Shown here piece by piece: positions 1 through 9,372 of a DNA stretch of 64,000 nt. A program made the position numbers and the translations under genes. Below the pieces are notes generated by a model. It was given only the letters and a program-made list of their open reading frames with translations. It ran no database searches and was not told the origin of the DNA. Source of the DNA: Psychrobacter submarinus (GTDB lineage: Bacteria > Pseudomonadota > Gammaproteobacteria > Pseudomonadales > Moraxellaceae). The stretch spans positions 558,001 through 622,000 of the forward strand of contig NZ_CAJHBQ010000002.1 of assembly GCF_904846685.1 (NCBI RefSeq), read 5' to 3'. Numbering within the stretch: the first letter of the stretch is position 1; each line of letters starts with the position of its first letter.

Positions 1-11
1 GCTATCAGACG

Positions 12-1337
12 CTATAAAAACGCGCGCAATATTTGATTAAGATAGCGCCGACCTAATGCAGTCGTTTGCAGTTTTTCAGTCGACTCAGTTAACAAGCCTT
101 TAGCTACTAACCTCTCTACCGAATCAGCGATGTCCTTATAACTCATTCCTGTACGCGCCTCAAATAACTGCCATGTTACCCCATCATGTAGTCTGAGCGC
201 ATTGAGCATAAACTCGCTCACCAATTCATCGCTAGCAATAGCGCTCCAACCGACCATCTTCGGTGCCGGCATCGTTGCAATGTTGTTCTGTCTATTTGAA
301 TTTTCGTTATTTGCATGATTGTCATTTGGCTGGTTTTTATAATTCAGATAATCCTTAGGTAAGCGTGATTTGCTGTAGCGATAGATGGGAGCCGTGTCGT
401 TCTCCGGTTCTAGTGAAGTATTATCTATTGACGATACCAAAGTACTTATCTTCTTTTTAGTATCATTCTCGGCTGTAAGCAGATCAATACTGACCTTACC
501 ATGTGCCCCTGCCCCAATCGCAAGATAGTCGCCAAACTGCCAATAGTTGAGATTATGACGACAAGGCGTATCTAGCCTGCCAGCCCAAGCAGACACTTCA
601 TAGTTGCTATAGCCTAGACTTTGTAATAACGCGCCTCCCGCCTCTTCAATATCAGCTAAATTATCCTCATCCGGTAAAACAGGCTGATTACGATAAAACA
701 CTGTATTAGGCTCAATGGTGAGCTGATACCAAGAGATATGAGTAGCGCCCGTGTCATGAGCCAACTGGATATCATGGAGCGCTTCAACTAAGCTTTGCTG
801 CGGCAGTCCATGCATCAGATCGACATTGACTCGTCTGAATCCCGCTTCGCGCGCCGCCTTAATAGCCGTAACGGCTTGCTGCGGATCATGAATACGGCCA
901 AGCGTTGTGAGCTTATCGGCACTGAAGCTTTGTACGCCGATAGAGAGGCGGTTAATACCGACTTGTAGATACTCAGTAAAAGGCGCGTGCTCAAGTGTTC
1001 CTGGGTTGGCCTCCATAGTGATTTCGATATCATCGGCAAAATCAAAGTAATGACGTAACCCTTCAAAAAGACGCTGATACTGAGGAATAGGCAATAGTGA
1101 TGGCGTACCACCACCGATAAAAATGGAGCTCAGCTTGCGCCCTTGCGCTAATGGCTGCTGCAGTAGTGCATCGGCGAGCAGTGCATCGACATAGTCCTCG
1201 TAGGTCTCAGACATTGATAGCGGGCTATCTGTTGGCAGCTCATGCGAATTAAAATCGCAATAAGGGCATTTTTTGACGCACCAAGGGATATGAATGTAGA
1301 GCGCAAGCGGAATAGCCTTGACTGCGATATTCGTCAT
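12..1337 (-). CDS. hemW: HemW-like radical SAM heme chaperone
   Basis: A radical SAM protein of the HemW family (formerly called oxygen-independent coproporphyrinogen oxidase-like), a cytoplasmic heme-binding protein thought to deliver heme to respiratory enzymes. The N-terminus reads LYIHIPWCVKKCPYCDF, giving the CxxxCxxC cluster that binds the 4Fe-4S centre. GGGTPS follows, and later HNLNYWQFGDYLAIGAGAHG, typical of HemW. I chose the ATG at 1337 because it puts the radical SAM motif about 15 residues from the start, as in the family; the reading frame stays open upstream to 1484 without homology. The 441-residue protein is longer than usual because of an Asn/Asp-rich stretch after the GAGAHG motif. 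The family call is firm; the physiological role is inferred from the family. Confidence 0.93.
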   Translation of the reverse strand: MTNIAVKAIPLALYIHIPWCVKKCPYCDFNSHELPTDSPLSMSETYEDYVDALLADALLQQPLAQGRKLSSIFIGGGTPSLLPIPQYQRLFEGLRHYFDFADDIEITMEANPGTLEHAPFTEYLQVGINRLSIGVQSFSADKLTTLGRIHDPQQAVTAIKAAREAGFRRVNVDLMHGLPQQSLVEALHDIQLAHDTGATHISWYQLTIEPNTVFYRNQPVLPDEDNLADIEEAGGALLQSLGYSNYEVSAWAGRLDTPCRHNLNYWQFGDYLAIGAGAHGKVSIDLLTAENDTKKKISTLVSSIDNTSLEPENDTAPIYRYSKSRLPKDYLNYKNQPNDNHANNENSNRQNNIATMPAPKMVGWSAIASDELVSEFMLNALRLHDGVTWQLFEARTGMSYKDIADSVERLVAKGLLTESTEKLQTTALGRRYLNQILRAFL

Positions 1338-1611
1338 TTTGGCACTACTAGCCTCTTTTGAGCTATTCGTCTTTTGGGCGTTATCGGCCGTATGTAATCT
1401 CTGTAATTTATCAGTCAAAAAGATATCCGTTTTAAATGCTGGCCTGGTTAGGCTTAAGAGTATAAATGCAGAGTATAAATACAAATATAAAGGTCGCTAG
1501 GATAACCACTCTAATGGTTAAAGAAAAGGGGGTTGATAACAAAACCCTCAATAAATATGCCTACTAATAGCTCAGTATGTTAGGCACAGTTAAGCTCTAT
1601 ATTTATTAAAC

Positions 1612-1880
1612 TAGGGCGTGTTGAACATTCACAAATTCGCACTGCTGATAGCTAAAATAGTTCTAGTCTAAGTGAAAATTGAAGGTAATGCTTATTGCAT
1701 TGGCTAGATTTTCGCAACGACTAGGGCGATTTTAGCATCAGCCTGCAGGGACAGGACTATTTTTTGCCACTTTATTGATAAAAATAGACGCTTAGAACGA
1801 CTAAACTTACCATTTTTATCTGCAAATCGCCTAAAAAATAGTCTCTGTCAGTGCCAAGGTCGAATGTTCAACACGCCCTA
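1612..1880. mobile_element. MITE-like element, copy 1 (short form, 269 bp)
   Basis: A non-coding element bounded by perfect 19-bp inverted repeats, TAGGGCGTGTTGAACATTC at the left and its complement at the right. The outer TA on each side could be a TA target duplication. Inside are nested inverted repeats: an 11-bp pair GACTATTTTTT / AAAAAATAGTC enclosing a 9-bp pair GATAAAAAT / ATTTTTATC. It matches the elements at 12742 and 43471 but lacks about 38 bp in the middle. There is no transposase, so it is probably a non-autonomous derivative of a TA-targeting insertion sequence; the parent family is not identified. Confidence 0.8.
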
Positions 1881-1919
1881 ATATCGAACTTGAAAACTCA
1901 ATAAAAATTAGGATGATGT

Positions 1920-2393
1920 ATGGCTTATTGGCTTATGAAATCGAACCCCAAATATTTCGGTATTGCTGACTTACAGCGTTTAGGCACAGAATGCTGGGAC
2001 GGAGTACGCAACTACCGCGCCCGCAACTTTATGCGTGATGACATGCGCGTCGGCGATCAAGTGATTTTTTATCATTCAAGCGCTAAGCCCTCTGGTGCCG
2101 CGGGTATTATGAGCGTGGTCAGAGCCGGTTATCCAGATCCAAGTCAGTTTCATCCAGAGCATCGCCATTACGACCCGCTAGCGACCGAAGAGCAGCCGCG
2201 TTGGTATATGGTTGATCTAAGATTTGAGCAAGCGTTTACAGAGATACTTCCGCTATCAGAGCTGAAGTTCATTCCGGCACTTGATGACTCCTTATTACTC
2301 AAAAAAGGCTGCGAGCAATTGACAGTCATACCCCTTGAGCCTAAGCATTGGCAGGCGATTATGAATACGGCTGAGAGTTTAGATATCTTATAA
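1920..2393 (+). CDS. EVE domain-containing protein
   Basis: A 157-residue single-domain protein of the EVE family, a PUA-like fold that reads modified bases in DNA or RNA (the family of human THYN1). Typical sequence includes MAYWLMKSNP at the start, WDGVRNYRARNFM in the first third, and VGDQVIFYHSS just after it, where the aromatic cage forms. A length near 155 residues is normal for stand-alone bacterial members. The gene stands alone between a MITE-like element and the MATE exporter gene, with no restriction or toxin gene beside it, so a defence role is not supported by context. The substrate is unknown. Confidence 0.9.
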   Translation: MAYWLMKSNPKYFGIADLQRLGTECWDGVRNYRARNFMRDDMRVGDQVIFYHSSAKPSGAAGIMSVVRAGYPDPSQFHPEHRHYDPLATEEQPRWYMVDLRFEQAFTEILPLSELKFIPALDDSLLLKKGCEQLTVIPLEPKHWQAIMNTAESLDIL

Positions 2394-2422
2394 CAATTGG
2401 CAGTTTGCCTCTATTATACTAA

Positions 2423-2442
2423 GCGCTTCGACGCGCTTCGAC
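2423..2442. repeat. Short tandem repeat, 2 x 10 bp
   Basis: The 10-mer GCGCTTCGAC is repeated twice without a gap in the spacer after the EVE gene. The remaining spacer up to the promoter at 2528 holds nothing else I recognise. Confidence 0.6.
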
Positions 2443-2527
2443 TAACTATGCTTTTGTGATAAAGCCTTTGACGATAATAATAGGTCATTTGGCGATTAAG
2501 CTCTAAGTTTTAGATTTGCCTGAAAGC

Positions 2528-2556
2528 TTATCATTTATGTCCGTTAGCGCTATAAT
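2528..2556 (+). promoter_or_regulatory. Candidate sigma-70 promoter for the MATE gene
   Basis: A perfect TATAAT (2551-2556) lies 17 bp after a TTATCA (2528-2533) resembling a -35 box. Transcription from here would give a leader of about 140 nt before the ATG at 2705. Predicted by eye only. Confidence 0.5.
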
Positions 2557-2648
2557 GTAGGTACACTAATATAAGTCCAGTAATTATCAGTACTTGCTCG
2601 CGTTGAGATGATACTTTGACTTCAGCGCCAGTTTATCCTTTTTTTTGA

Positions 2649-2677
2649 CCCATCAATTCATCGTTTGGATTGATGGG
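2649..2677 (+). promoter_or_regulatory. Leader hairpin upstream of the MATE gene
   Basis: CCCATCAAT and ATTGATGGG form a perfect 9-bp stem with an 11-nt loop, followed by the T-rich TTATTTTATT. It lies between the predicted promoter and the start codon, so it may be an attenuator in the leader. Because it also follows the EVE gene, a plain terminator is possible, though the promoter-like sequence upstream argues that it is transcribed with the exporter gene. Confidence 0.45.
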
Positions 2678-2704
2678 TTATTTTATTCCAATCAGTTGCG
2701 AACT

Positions 2705-4075
2705 ATGCCATCTCTAATATCCTTTAAAGACTTCAAAAGCTATAGCCTACGTTTAGGCGTACTAGCACTCCCTATTTTGATCACTCAGTTTTGCCAAGCG
2801 TCGCTAGGAGTAATCGATGCCATCATGGCAGGCCAAGTGTCTGCGCTTGACTTGGCAGCCGTAGCAGTAGGCTCTGGCATTTGGCTGCCTCTGTTCTTAC
2901 TCGCTACTGGTATCTTGATTGCCACCACACCACTCATAGGTGAAGCGGTCGGTCAAAATAAGCATAGCGACGTACCAAACATCACGCAGCAGTCTTTATG
3001 GACAGCGGCAGCAATTGGTATTATTGGGTTTATTATCGTTAATTTAGCGCCCAATATTCTGCCGATAATGGGCGTTCCTGAGAATATTCAGCCGATAGCG
3101 TCGCAATATCTATTTGGCGTCTCTTTTGGCTTTCCGGCGCTCGCTGTCTATGCCGTACTTCGTAGCTATTGCGAAGCCTTAGGACGGCCTGAACCGGTGA
3201 CTATTATTAGTATCATCGGCCTGCTTGCTGATATTCCGCTTAACTACATCTTCATCCATGGTCTCTATGGTATGCCGCAGATGGGCGGTGCAGGCTGCGG
3301 GGTCGCGACGGCTATGGTCCTTTGGATCAATGTGTTGTTGCTTGCGGTGTATACCGCATTTACTAAGCGAGCACAATTCGCTAATACTCGCTTTTTTTAT
3401 GCTTTTAGTGCGCCTAGCCGTGCTCAGATCGCAATACTCTTAAAGCTGGGTATACCTATTGGGGTTTCTATATTTTTTGAGGCCAGTTTGTTCAGCTTAG
3501 GGGCGCTGGTTATTAGTCCGCTTGGCGAGTTGGCAACCGCCTCGCATCAGGTCGCTTTGGCCGTTACTTCTCAGTTATTTATGATTCCTATTTCAGTCGC
3601 TATGGCGCTGACTATCATGATCTCTAACCGCTTTGGCGAAAAAAACTTGCTGGCCCTGCGCCATGTACAGGTGACGGGCCTCATTTGGACAGTACTGATT
3701 GCATTGACGTCTATGCTTGGCGTTTGGCTATTCCGGCCTCAGTTGGCCGCGGCCTTCACTGACAATCCAGCCGTGCGCGCTCAAGCCATGCATTTATTAA
3801 TATTTGCCTTAGCTTATCAGCTATTTGATGGCTGGCAGGTCAACGTCGCGGGTATCCTGCGCGGTATGCAAGATACGACTGTGCCGATGTGGGTGACGCT
3901 GTTTTGCTATTGGATAGTAGCGTTACCGCTTGGTATTTATTTAGTGCGCTATACCGATACTGGCGCGCAAGGGTTTTGGATGGCGTTGATTACGGGTTTA
4001 TTTTTAGCTTCTATCTTATTGACGATTCGTTTGCGCTATCAGCAAAGACGCTTAACTATAGCTTGGTCGCCATAA
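2705..4075 (+). CDS. MATE family multidrug efflux transporter (NorM-like)
   Basis: An inner-membrane exporter of the MATE family, which uses Na+ or H+ gradients to expel cationic drugs. The roughly 456-residue protein has about 12 hydrophobic segments in two similar halves. The first half contains the family stretch LGVLALPILITQFCQASLGVID and the second half LLKLGIPIGVSIFFEASLFS, each marking a bundle start. I prefer the ATG at 2705 over the TTG at 2645, because the latter would place the leader hairpin inside the coding region and adds residues with no family match. The gene is monocistronic. NorM is the nearest subfamily by general pattern; the substrate is unknown. Confidence 0.9.
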   Translation: MPSLISFKDFKSYSLRLGVLALPILITQFCQASLGVIDAIMAGQVSALDLAAVAVGSGIWLPLFLLATGILIATTPLIGEAVGQNKHSDVPNITQQSLWTAAAIGIIGFIIVNLAPNILPIMGVPENIQPIASQYLFGVSFGFPALAVYAVLRSYCEALGRPEPVTIISIIGLLADIPLNYIFIHGLYGMPQMGGAGCGVATAMVLWINVLLLAVYTAFTKRAQFANTRFFYAFSAPSRAQIAILLKLGIPIGVSIFFEASLFSLGALVISPLGELATASHQVALAVTSQLFMIPISVAMALTIMISNRFGEKNLLALRHVQVTGLIWTVLIALTSMLGVWLFRPQLAAAFTDNPAVRAQAMHLLIFALAYQLFDGWQVNVAGILRGMQDTTVPMWVTLFCYWIVALPLGIYLVRYTDTGAQGFWMALITGLFLASILLTIRLRYQQRRLTIAWSP

Positions 4076-4383
4076 GCGTGATGAGTTATCTGTTTTTTGA
4101 TGAGTGGCGACTTTTATGGCTGATATTAAGGTATAACACTTAGGCTATATTGCTATCGCTACTCATTACGTCAATAATATGTAAAAATTTTCAGTTAACA
4201 ACTGTACATTGATTGCTCATTGCGGCGAAGATAGGTATCATGAGTCATTCTTATTAAATACTTTGTTACACTGTCATTCGATAAGTTTGGATAAACTGAA
4301 CATTATACTTATTGACTGTCAGCCCCATAAATACAAAATTTCAAACCCGATTCTTTGAACTTAAGCATAAGGCCTTGATAACA
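4076..4383. other. Intergenic region before accB
   Basis: About 300 bp between the MATE gene and accB. A TATACT at 4304-4309 could be a -10 box for the acc operon, but no convincing -35 element is spaced correctly. Nothing else is recognised. Confidence 0.4.
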
Positions 4384-4812
4384 ATGGATATTGAAAAAAT
4401 ACGCACGCTAATCGCCCTCATGGAAGAAAATGAGCTCGTCAACTTAGAGGTCAGTTCTGATGATGAACATATCAGCTTAACTCGTCACTATGATGCGCCA
4501 GCACCAACCATGATGGCTGCCCCAGCCGCTAGCGTAGCCCCTGCAGCTGCTAGTGAAAAACCTGTAGCCAAAGCCGGTAGCGTTGAGACCTCTCCTATGG
4601 TTGGGGTGTTCTATGCTGCTCCTAGCCCCAACGATCCACCGTTTGTCAAAGTGGGTCAGCAGGTTCAAGCCGGTGATACTTTAGGTATTATCGAAGCTAT
4701 GAAAATTATGAACCCTTTAGAAGCCACTCAAAGCGGCGTTATCGCTGAGATTTTGGTCGATAATTCTGAAGTCGTGCAGTTCGGTCAACCCGTTATCCGC
4801 TACAAAGCTTAA
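4384..4812 (+). CDS. accB: Biotin carboxyl carrier protein of acetyl-CoA carboxylase
   Basis: AccB carries the biotin that shuttles carboxylate in the first step of fatty acid synthesis. The ATG at 4384 gives a 142-residue protein beginning MDIEKIRTLI, the standard AccB N-terminus; the frame extends upstream to 4312 without homology. An Ala/Pro-rich linker spans about residues 38-66, followed by the biotinyl domain with the EAMKIMN motif, whose lysine near position 107 is the biotinylation site. accC follows 46 bp downstream, so the two form the usual accBC operon. Confidence 0.97.
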   Translation: MDIEKIRTLIALMEENELVNLEVSSDDEHISLTRHYDAPAPTMMAAPAASVAPAAASEKPVAKAGSVETSPMVGVFYAAPSPNDPPFVKVGQQVQAGDTLGIIEAMKIMNPLEATQSGVIAEILVDNSEVVQFGQPVIRYKA

Positions 4813-4858
4813 AACGGCACTAACCCTACTCTAGAACGTCTTCGACAAGGATGACCTC

Positions 4859-6211
4859 ATGATAAAAAAACTGCTCATCGCCAATAGAGGCGAGATTGCC
4901 CTACGTATCGTCCGTGCCTGTAAAGCTCTAGGTATCGAGACCGTTGGTGTCTACTCGACCGCTGATGCTAACTTAATGCATTTACGCTTTGTAGATGAGG
5001 CCATATGTATCGGCAAACCGAACGCCAACCAGAGCTATCTTGATATCAATACAATATTGACAGCAGCAGAGATCTCAGGCGCTGATGCTATCCATCCAGG
5101 CTATGGATTTTTGGCCGAGAGTGCTGAGTTTGCTGAGCGAATAGAAGAAGCAGGTCTTACTTTTGTGGGCCCTAACGCCGATCATATTCGCTTAATGGGC
5201 AATAAAGTCTCTGCCATTAATGCGATGAAAAAAGCCGGTGTGCCAACCGTGCCAGGCTCTGTTGGCGCTGTCACGATGCACAATGCTGAAGAGCAAGCGC
5301 GCAATATTGGCTTTCCGTTATTGATTAAGGCGGCTGCTGGCGGCGGTGGCCGCGGCATGCGCGTCGTTGAACGCTTCGACGAGTTGGTCGGTCAAGTCCA
5401 AGCTGCAAGGCAAGAGGCTGAGCTGTGGTTCGGTGATGACACGGTCTATATGGAGCGCTATTTACAAAACCCGCGTCACGTAGAGGTACAAGTACTGGGC
5501 GATGGTAACGGTAATGCTATTCATCTCTATGATCGCGACTGCTCGCTACAGCGCCGTCATCAAAAAGTACTAGAAGAAGCGCCAGCTCCTGATATTCCAG
5601 ATGATGTCCGTGCGCCTATCCTCCAAGCCTGCGTAAAAGCTTGTGAGCTTGTAAAATACCGCGGCGCCGGTACGTTTGAGTTTTTATTTGAGAATAATGA
5701 GTTTTTCTTCATTGAGATGAACACGCGGGTACAAGTTGAGCATCCGGTGACCGAGATGATTACTGGTATCGACGTGGTGGTCGAACAGCTTAAGATTGCA
5801 GCAGGCTATGGTCTCTCCTATCGTCAAAGCGAGATTGAGATTCAAGGGAATGCGATTGAGTGCCGCATCAATGCTGAAGATGCTAGAACCTTTGCGCCCT
5901 CACCTGGCACCATAACGCAGCTGTACAGCCCTAGCGGCGCTGGCGTGCGCTTTGATTCGCACCTATATCCCGGTTACGAGATTCCAAGCTATTATGACTC
6001 CTTAATCGGTAAACTCATCTGCCATGGTCAAACCCGTCAACAAGCCATAGCAAAAACCTTGCACGCGCTAGATGAGCTGATCATCGAGGGGATCAAAACT
6101 AACATTCCACTGCATCGTGACGTTATTTTGGCAGATGACAACTTTGTGGAAGAAGCACAAAACATTCACTATTTAGAAAATGAGCTATTACAGTCAGCTG
6201 AGAAGTCTTAA
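4859..6211 (+). CDS. accC: Biotin carboxylase subunit of acetyl-CoA carboxylase
   Basis: AccC carboxylates the biotin on AccB with ATP and bicarbonate. At 450 residues it is full length. It starts [17 protein letters not shown], carries the ATP-grasp glycine loop GGGGRGMR around residues 161-168, and the catalytic stretch [14 protein letters not shown] near residue 290. An AGGATG sequence upstream of the ATG can serve as ribosome binding site. It is the second gene of the accBC operon, which ends at the strong terminator just downstream. Confidence 0.98.
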   Translation: MIKKLLIANRGEIALRIVRACKALGIETVGVYSTADANLMHLRFVDEAICIGKPNANQSYLDINTILTAAEISGADAIHPGYGFLAESAEFAERIEEAGLTFVGPNADHIRLMGNKVSAINAMKKAGVPTVPGSVGAVTMHNAEEQARNIGFPLLIKAAAGGGGRGMRVVERFDELVGQVQAARQEAELWFGDDTVYMERYLQNPRHVEVQVLGDGNGNAIHLYDRDCSLQRRHQKVLEEAPAPDIPDDVRAPILQACVKACELVKYRGAGTFEFLFENNEFFFIEMNTRVQVEHPVTEMITGIDVVVEQLKIAAGYGLSYRQSEIEIQGNAIECRINAEDARTFAPSPGTITQLYSPSGAGVRFDSHLYPGYEIPSYYDSLIGKLICHGQTRQQAIAKTLHALDELIIEGIKTNIPLHRDVILADDNFVEEAQNIHYLENELLQSAEKS

Positions 6212-6237
6212 CCTTCTTTGCAACCTTATAGCTATTG

Positions 6238-6277
6238 AAAAAAAAGCCGCTATTGATAAAAATAGCGGCTTTTTTTG
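6238..6277. terminator. Bidirectional rho-independent terminator after accC
   Basis: AGCCGCTATT and AATAGCGGCT pair in a 10-bp stem with a 6-nt loop, flanked by A-rich and T-rich tracts. It can end accBC from the left and the minus-strand gene at 6322 from the right. Confidence 0.9.
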
Positions 6278-6321
6278 GTAATGACTAACCCTAAGGTTTA
6301 TTAGCGACTGTCATTAACCTC

Positions 6322-6939
6322 TTAGGGCAATACTTTTTTAAAGTTCATAAAGCACTCTTGGCCCTCAGGATCTGCGCACCACTGCATCTGATTGCCATCA
6401 TGATTTAAAAAAGCGATAAACGCTTCATTGCTTTGATCCACTTGGTTACCTGAGCAGTCTACTTCATTATTATCATAAATCGTCTTTAGCGCAATGATAG
6501 GAAGTCCTGTGTCCATATGCGTGACGATATAACGGCCGTACGTCCATTCATCACCACTCACCGCCCACATCTCATTGTCTTCCCCAAAATGATATATCTC
6601 ACGGCACTGCTTGGCGTTAGCCGCCGATAGATTCATAGCCAGATCAGCGCCTTGTTTATCGACTGTAGGATTAGGCGTTACGATACGCCGCTCATCTTGC
6701 GCTACAATGCCGCCAAGCCTACTATCAGACGTTATATTAGCCTTTTCGCTTTGTTGTACATTGGACATAGTGCGCTCAAAAGTCGCGTCATTACTGCTAT
6801 CAAGCTCGATCTCCCATTGACCTGCTATAGCTGGACTAATATGAGTGGTAATCATCGCCTGGCTAACTTGCTGACCAGGAGCCGGAAATGTGGACAAGAT
6901 ACCTGCTAGAGTAAATGAAGCAAATGAGAGGGGTTCCAT
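6322..6939 (-). CDS. Hypothetical protein, possibly exported
   Basis: A 205-residue protein I do not recognise. The first 20 residues are mildly hydrophobic but lack a basic N-region, so export is uncertain; an internal Met at residue 29 is an alternative start. The middle contains the stretch AGQWEIELDSSN, and the C-terminal third is rich in aromatic and acidic residues, with five cysteines of which three lie near the end. AAAGG sits a short distance upstream of the ATG. It is monocistronic and shares the terminator with accC. Confidence 0.6.
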   Translation of the reverse strand: MEPLSFASFTLAGILSTFPAPGQQVSQAMITTHISPAIAGQWEIELDSSNDATFERTMSNVQQSEKANITSDSRLGGIVAQDERRIVTPNPTVDKQGADLAMNLSAANAKQCREIYHFGEDNEMWAVSGDEWTYGRYIVTHMDTGLPIIALKTIYDNNEVDCSGNQVDQSNEAFIAFLNHDGNQMQWCADPEGQECFMNFKKVLP

Positions 6940-7333
6940 AATTAGCCTTTACTTATTTATTTTCATTGGCGTTTTAATTAAATTGACGTCGTAATGAGCC
7001 CCGTTGTTAAACGGTGATTAGCCCTATGGTTAAAACGGTAATGAGTGTTTTAACCTTCAGCGTAAATCTTTAGCGTTAAAAAGACAAGTAACTTTATGCG
7101 TCTCACCTTTTTCTAGCCCATCAAACGACATCTCATGACGCATAGATATCGATATGCTCAGTAACCAGATGATTAGTGCTCGACTAGTACTCGAATAGCG
7201 AGTATTTAAACACTCAAGTGCATCAAGTGTCCTTTAACATAAAAAGCGCCACCGCTTACTGGGTGACGCAATAAGTAGTGACGCTGTGAGCTAAGAGCTT
7301 TGCAGCTCAGTCTATTCTAGCTGCTAATACAAC
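6940..7333. other. Intergenic region between the hypothetical gene and leuA
   Basis: Nearly 400 bp without a gene. It holds a 9-bp inverted repeat GGTTAAAAC / GTTTTAACC with a 10-nt spacer at 7028-7055, of unknown role, and the leuA terminator at 7241-7269. Confidence 0.5.
7241..7269 (-). terminator. Rho-independent terminator for leuA
   Basis: Read on the minus strand, GCGTCACCC pairs with GGTGGCGC across a 7-nt loop (one mismatch) and is followed by TTTTT. Confidence 0.65.
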
Positions 7334-9082
7334 CTATGCTGCGCTCGTTACTGACGCTTGAGCAAAAGCAGACAAAGCGCCTTTTAGCATGGCAGAGACG
7401 GTGCTGCTACAAGTGCCAATTCCTGAATAGACCTCACCATCAACATTGAGCTGGATATAAGCGGCCGCATTGGCATTGGTTTTATTATCGTTACCATCAT
7501 CAATATGCTGGGTACTAATGGCATGCTCGGCATAGTTGATAATGTGTAATGACTTGCCGGTATGATGAGCTAAGCCATCAATGAAAGAGGACAGCGGCCC
7601 GTTACCATTGCCTTTGATAGTTACAGTTTCGCCATTCATCTGTACTTGACCATCGAAGAAGACCTCACCGCCTGTGTTGCTGACATTATAGTCGAGTAGA
7701 TCAAAACCCCCTTGCTGCAGATAAGTGCTCTCAAAGGTCTGCAAGATCTCATCATTTTGCAATTCACGAGCCTTCTGTTCTGCTTGGTTTTGTACGACTT
7801 TACTAAAGTCAATTTGCATCCAGCGCGGTAAGTTAAAGCCATAATCGCGCTGTAAAATGTATGCCACGCCGCCCTTACCAGACTGGCTATTGATACGCAC
7901 CACATCTTGATAGCTACGGCCAATGTGAGCAGGATCTATCGGTAAATAAGCCACATCCCAGAAGTTTTCGGTTTCATCAGCATGGTTTTCGTTATAATCG
8001 AGCGACTTCTTAATCGCGTCCTGATGCGAGCCACTAAAGGCAGTAAAGACAAGCTCGCCTACATACGGATGCCGCGGATGTACTGGCAAGTTCGTACTTT
8101 CGGTCGCCACCTGCACAATCTCACTCATGTTACTAAAATCAAGCTCAGGATCTATCCCTTGGCTAAACAGATTCATTGCCATGACCATGACGTCCATATT
8201 ACCGGTGCGCTCGCCATTGCCAAGTAACGTGCCTTCGATACGATCGGCGCCCGCTAGTACGCCAAGCTCAGCTGCCGCTACCGCGCAGCCCCTATCATTA
8301 TGCGTATGTAGGCTGACAATCACATGCTCGCGCTGGGCCAAATTGCGGCAGAAGTACTCTACCTGATCGGCAAATACATTAGGCATAGACGCCTCAACGG
8401 TCGCCGGCAAGTTAAAGATAACCTCCTGCCCTTTTTGTGGCTGCCATACTTCGCAAACCGCGTCACAGACTTCTACTGCAAACTCAGTCTCGGTTTGACT
8501 GAAACTCTCAGGTGAGTACTGAAACACCCATTCTGTCTCCGGATACTTAGCAGCATAGTCCACTAGTAACTGCGCGCCTGCGACGGCAATCTCTTTGATC
8601 TCAGCTCGCGATTTGCCATAGACTTTTTCGCGCTGAATACGGCTAGTGGAGTTATAAACGTGAACGATAGCGCGCTTAGCGCCTTTTAACGACTCAAAGG
8701 TACGTGCAATTAAGTGCTCTCGCGCTTGTACCAATACTTGTAGCGTGACGTCTTCTGGTACGTGATTTTCTTCAATCAACTGACGAGCAAAATCAAACTC
8801 AACTTGCGCAGCAGAAGGAAAGCCGATCTCTATATCTTTAAAACCAACCTCGACTAAGGTCTTAAAAAAACGCATTTTTTGTTCAATCGTCATCGGATCA
8901 ATCAAGGCTTGGTTACCATCACGCAGATCGACACTGGCCCACATTGGCGCTTTTTCAATCGTTTTACTTGGCCAAGTACGATCCGATAATAGCGGCGCAA
9001 AGGCAAAGGGACGATACTTGCGAAAGTCAAAAGCGGCATGCTTAGGTGTAATCTTAGCGGTGCGAGTGCTGGTTGCAGACAT
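7334..9082 (-). CDS. leuA: 2-isopropylmalate synthase, long form
   Basis: LeuA condenses acetyl-CoA with 2-oxoisovalerate in the first committed step of leucine synthesis. The 582-residue protein is of the longer LeuA class found in actinobacteria and some proteobacteria. The N-terminal HMGL-like catalytic barrel includes WASVDLRDGNQALIDPM and the metal ligands in SLHTHNDRGCAVAAAELG. The C-terminal regulatory domain begins around residue 440 and normally binds leucine for feedback inhibition. AAGGAT upstream of the ATG is a good ribosome binding site. An Lrp-family regulator is transcribed divergently from the adjacent spacer, suggesting control by leucine. Confidence 0.97.
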   Translation of the reverse strand: MSATSTRTAKITPKHAAFDFRKYRPFAFAPLLSDRTWPSKTIEKAPMWASVDLRDGNQALIDPMTIEQKMRFFKTLVEVGFKDIEIGFPSAAQVEFDFARQLIEENHVPEDVTLQVLVQAREHLIARTFESLKGAKRAIVHVYNSTSRIQREKVYGKSRAEIKEIAVAGAQLLVDYAAKYPETEWVFQYSPESFSQTETEFAVEVCDAVCEVWQPQKGQEVIFNLPATVEASMPNVFADQVEYFCRNLAQREHVIVSLHTHNDRGCAVAAAELGVLAGADRIEGTLLGNGERTGNMDVMVMAMNLFSQGIDPELDFSNMSEIVQVATESTNLPVHPRHPYVGELVFTAFSGSHQDAIKKSLDYNENHADETENFWDVAYLPIDPAHIGRSYQDVVRINSQSGKGGVAYILQRDYGFNLPRWMQIDFSKVVQNQAEQKARELQNDEILQTFESTYLQQGGFDLLDYNVSNTGGEVFFDGQVQMNGETVTIKGNGNGPLSSFIDGLAHHTGKSLHIINYAEHAISTQHIDDGNDNKTNANAAAYIQLNVDGEVYSGIGTCSSTVSAMLKGALSAFAQASVTSAA

Positions 9083-9372
9083 AACAGATCCTTAACGGTA
9101 TAAAAGGTGTCCCTAAAATGAATAGAGTTCGATCGATAGATAAATCATCTGGATAAAGTGTTGACTCAATGAAGAGCAGTTACCCTTATCCTTAATGTTT
9201 AGTTGCTTTAACCTTAGCTTTATCATAAAACAAAACCAAAAGTGATGCCATTATAATAACAAGGTTTGTGAAGTGAAATACGGCTTAATTTGATAAATTA
9301 ATTGTCTATATTAGTGATTAACCTTAATCATTTATTTATAATTGGCTAAAACCTCTAATTTTAAGGTAAATA
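9083..9372. promoter_or_regulatory. Divergent promoter region of leuA and the Lrp-type gene
   Basis: A 290-bp AT-rich spacer between two divergent genes, the likely operator region. I looked for a leucine-rich leader peptide with an attenuator on the leuA side and did not find a convincing one. Confidence 0.5.

Noticed and set aside
1920..2393. EVE protein as part of a defence system
   Set aside because: No restriction, methylase or toxin genes are adjacent.
3889..4143. Plus-strand frame of 84 codons within and after the MATE gene
   Set aside because: Overlaps the real gene in another frame and has no start signal.
9083..9240. Possible leucine leader peptide upstream of leuA
   Set aside because: A short frame exists but is not leucine-rich in a run and no attenuator hairpin with a T run follows.
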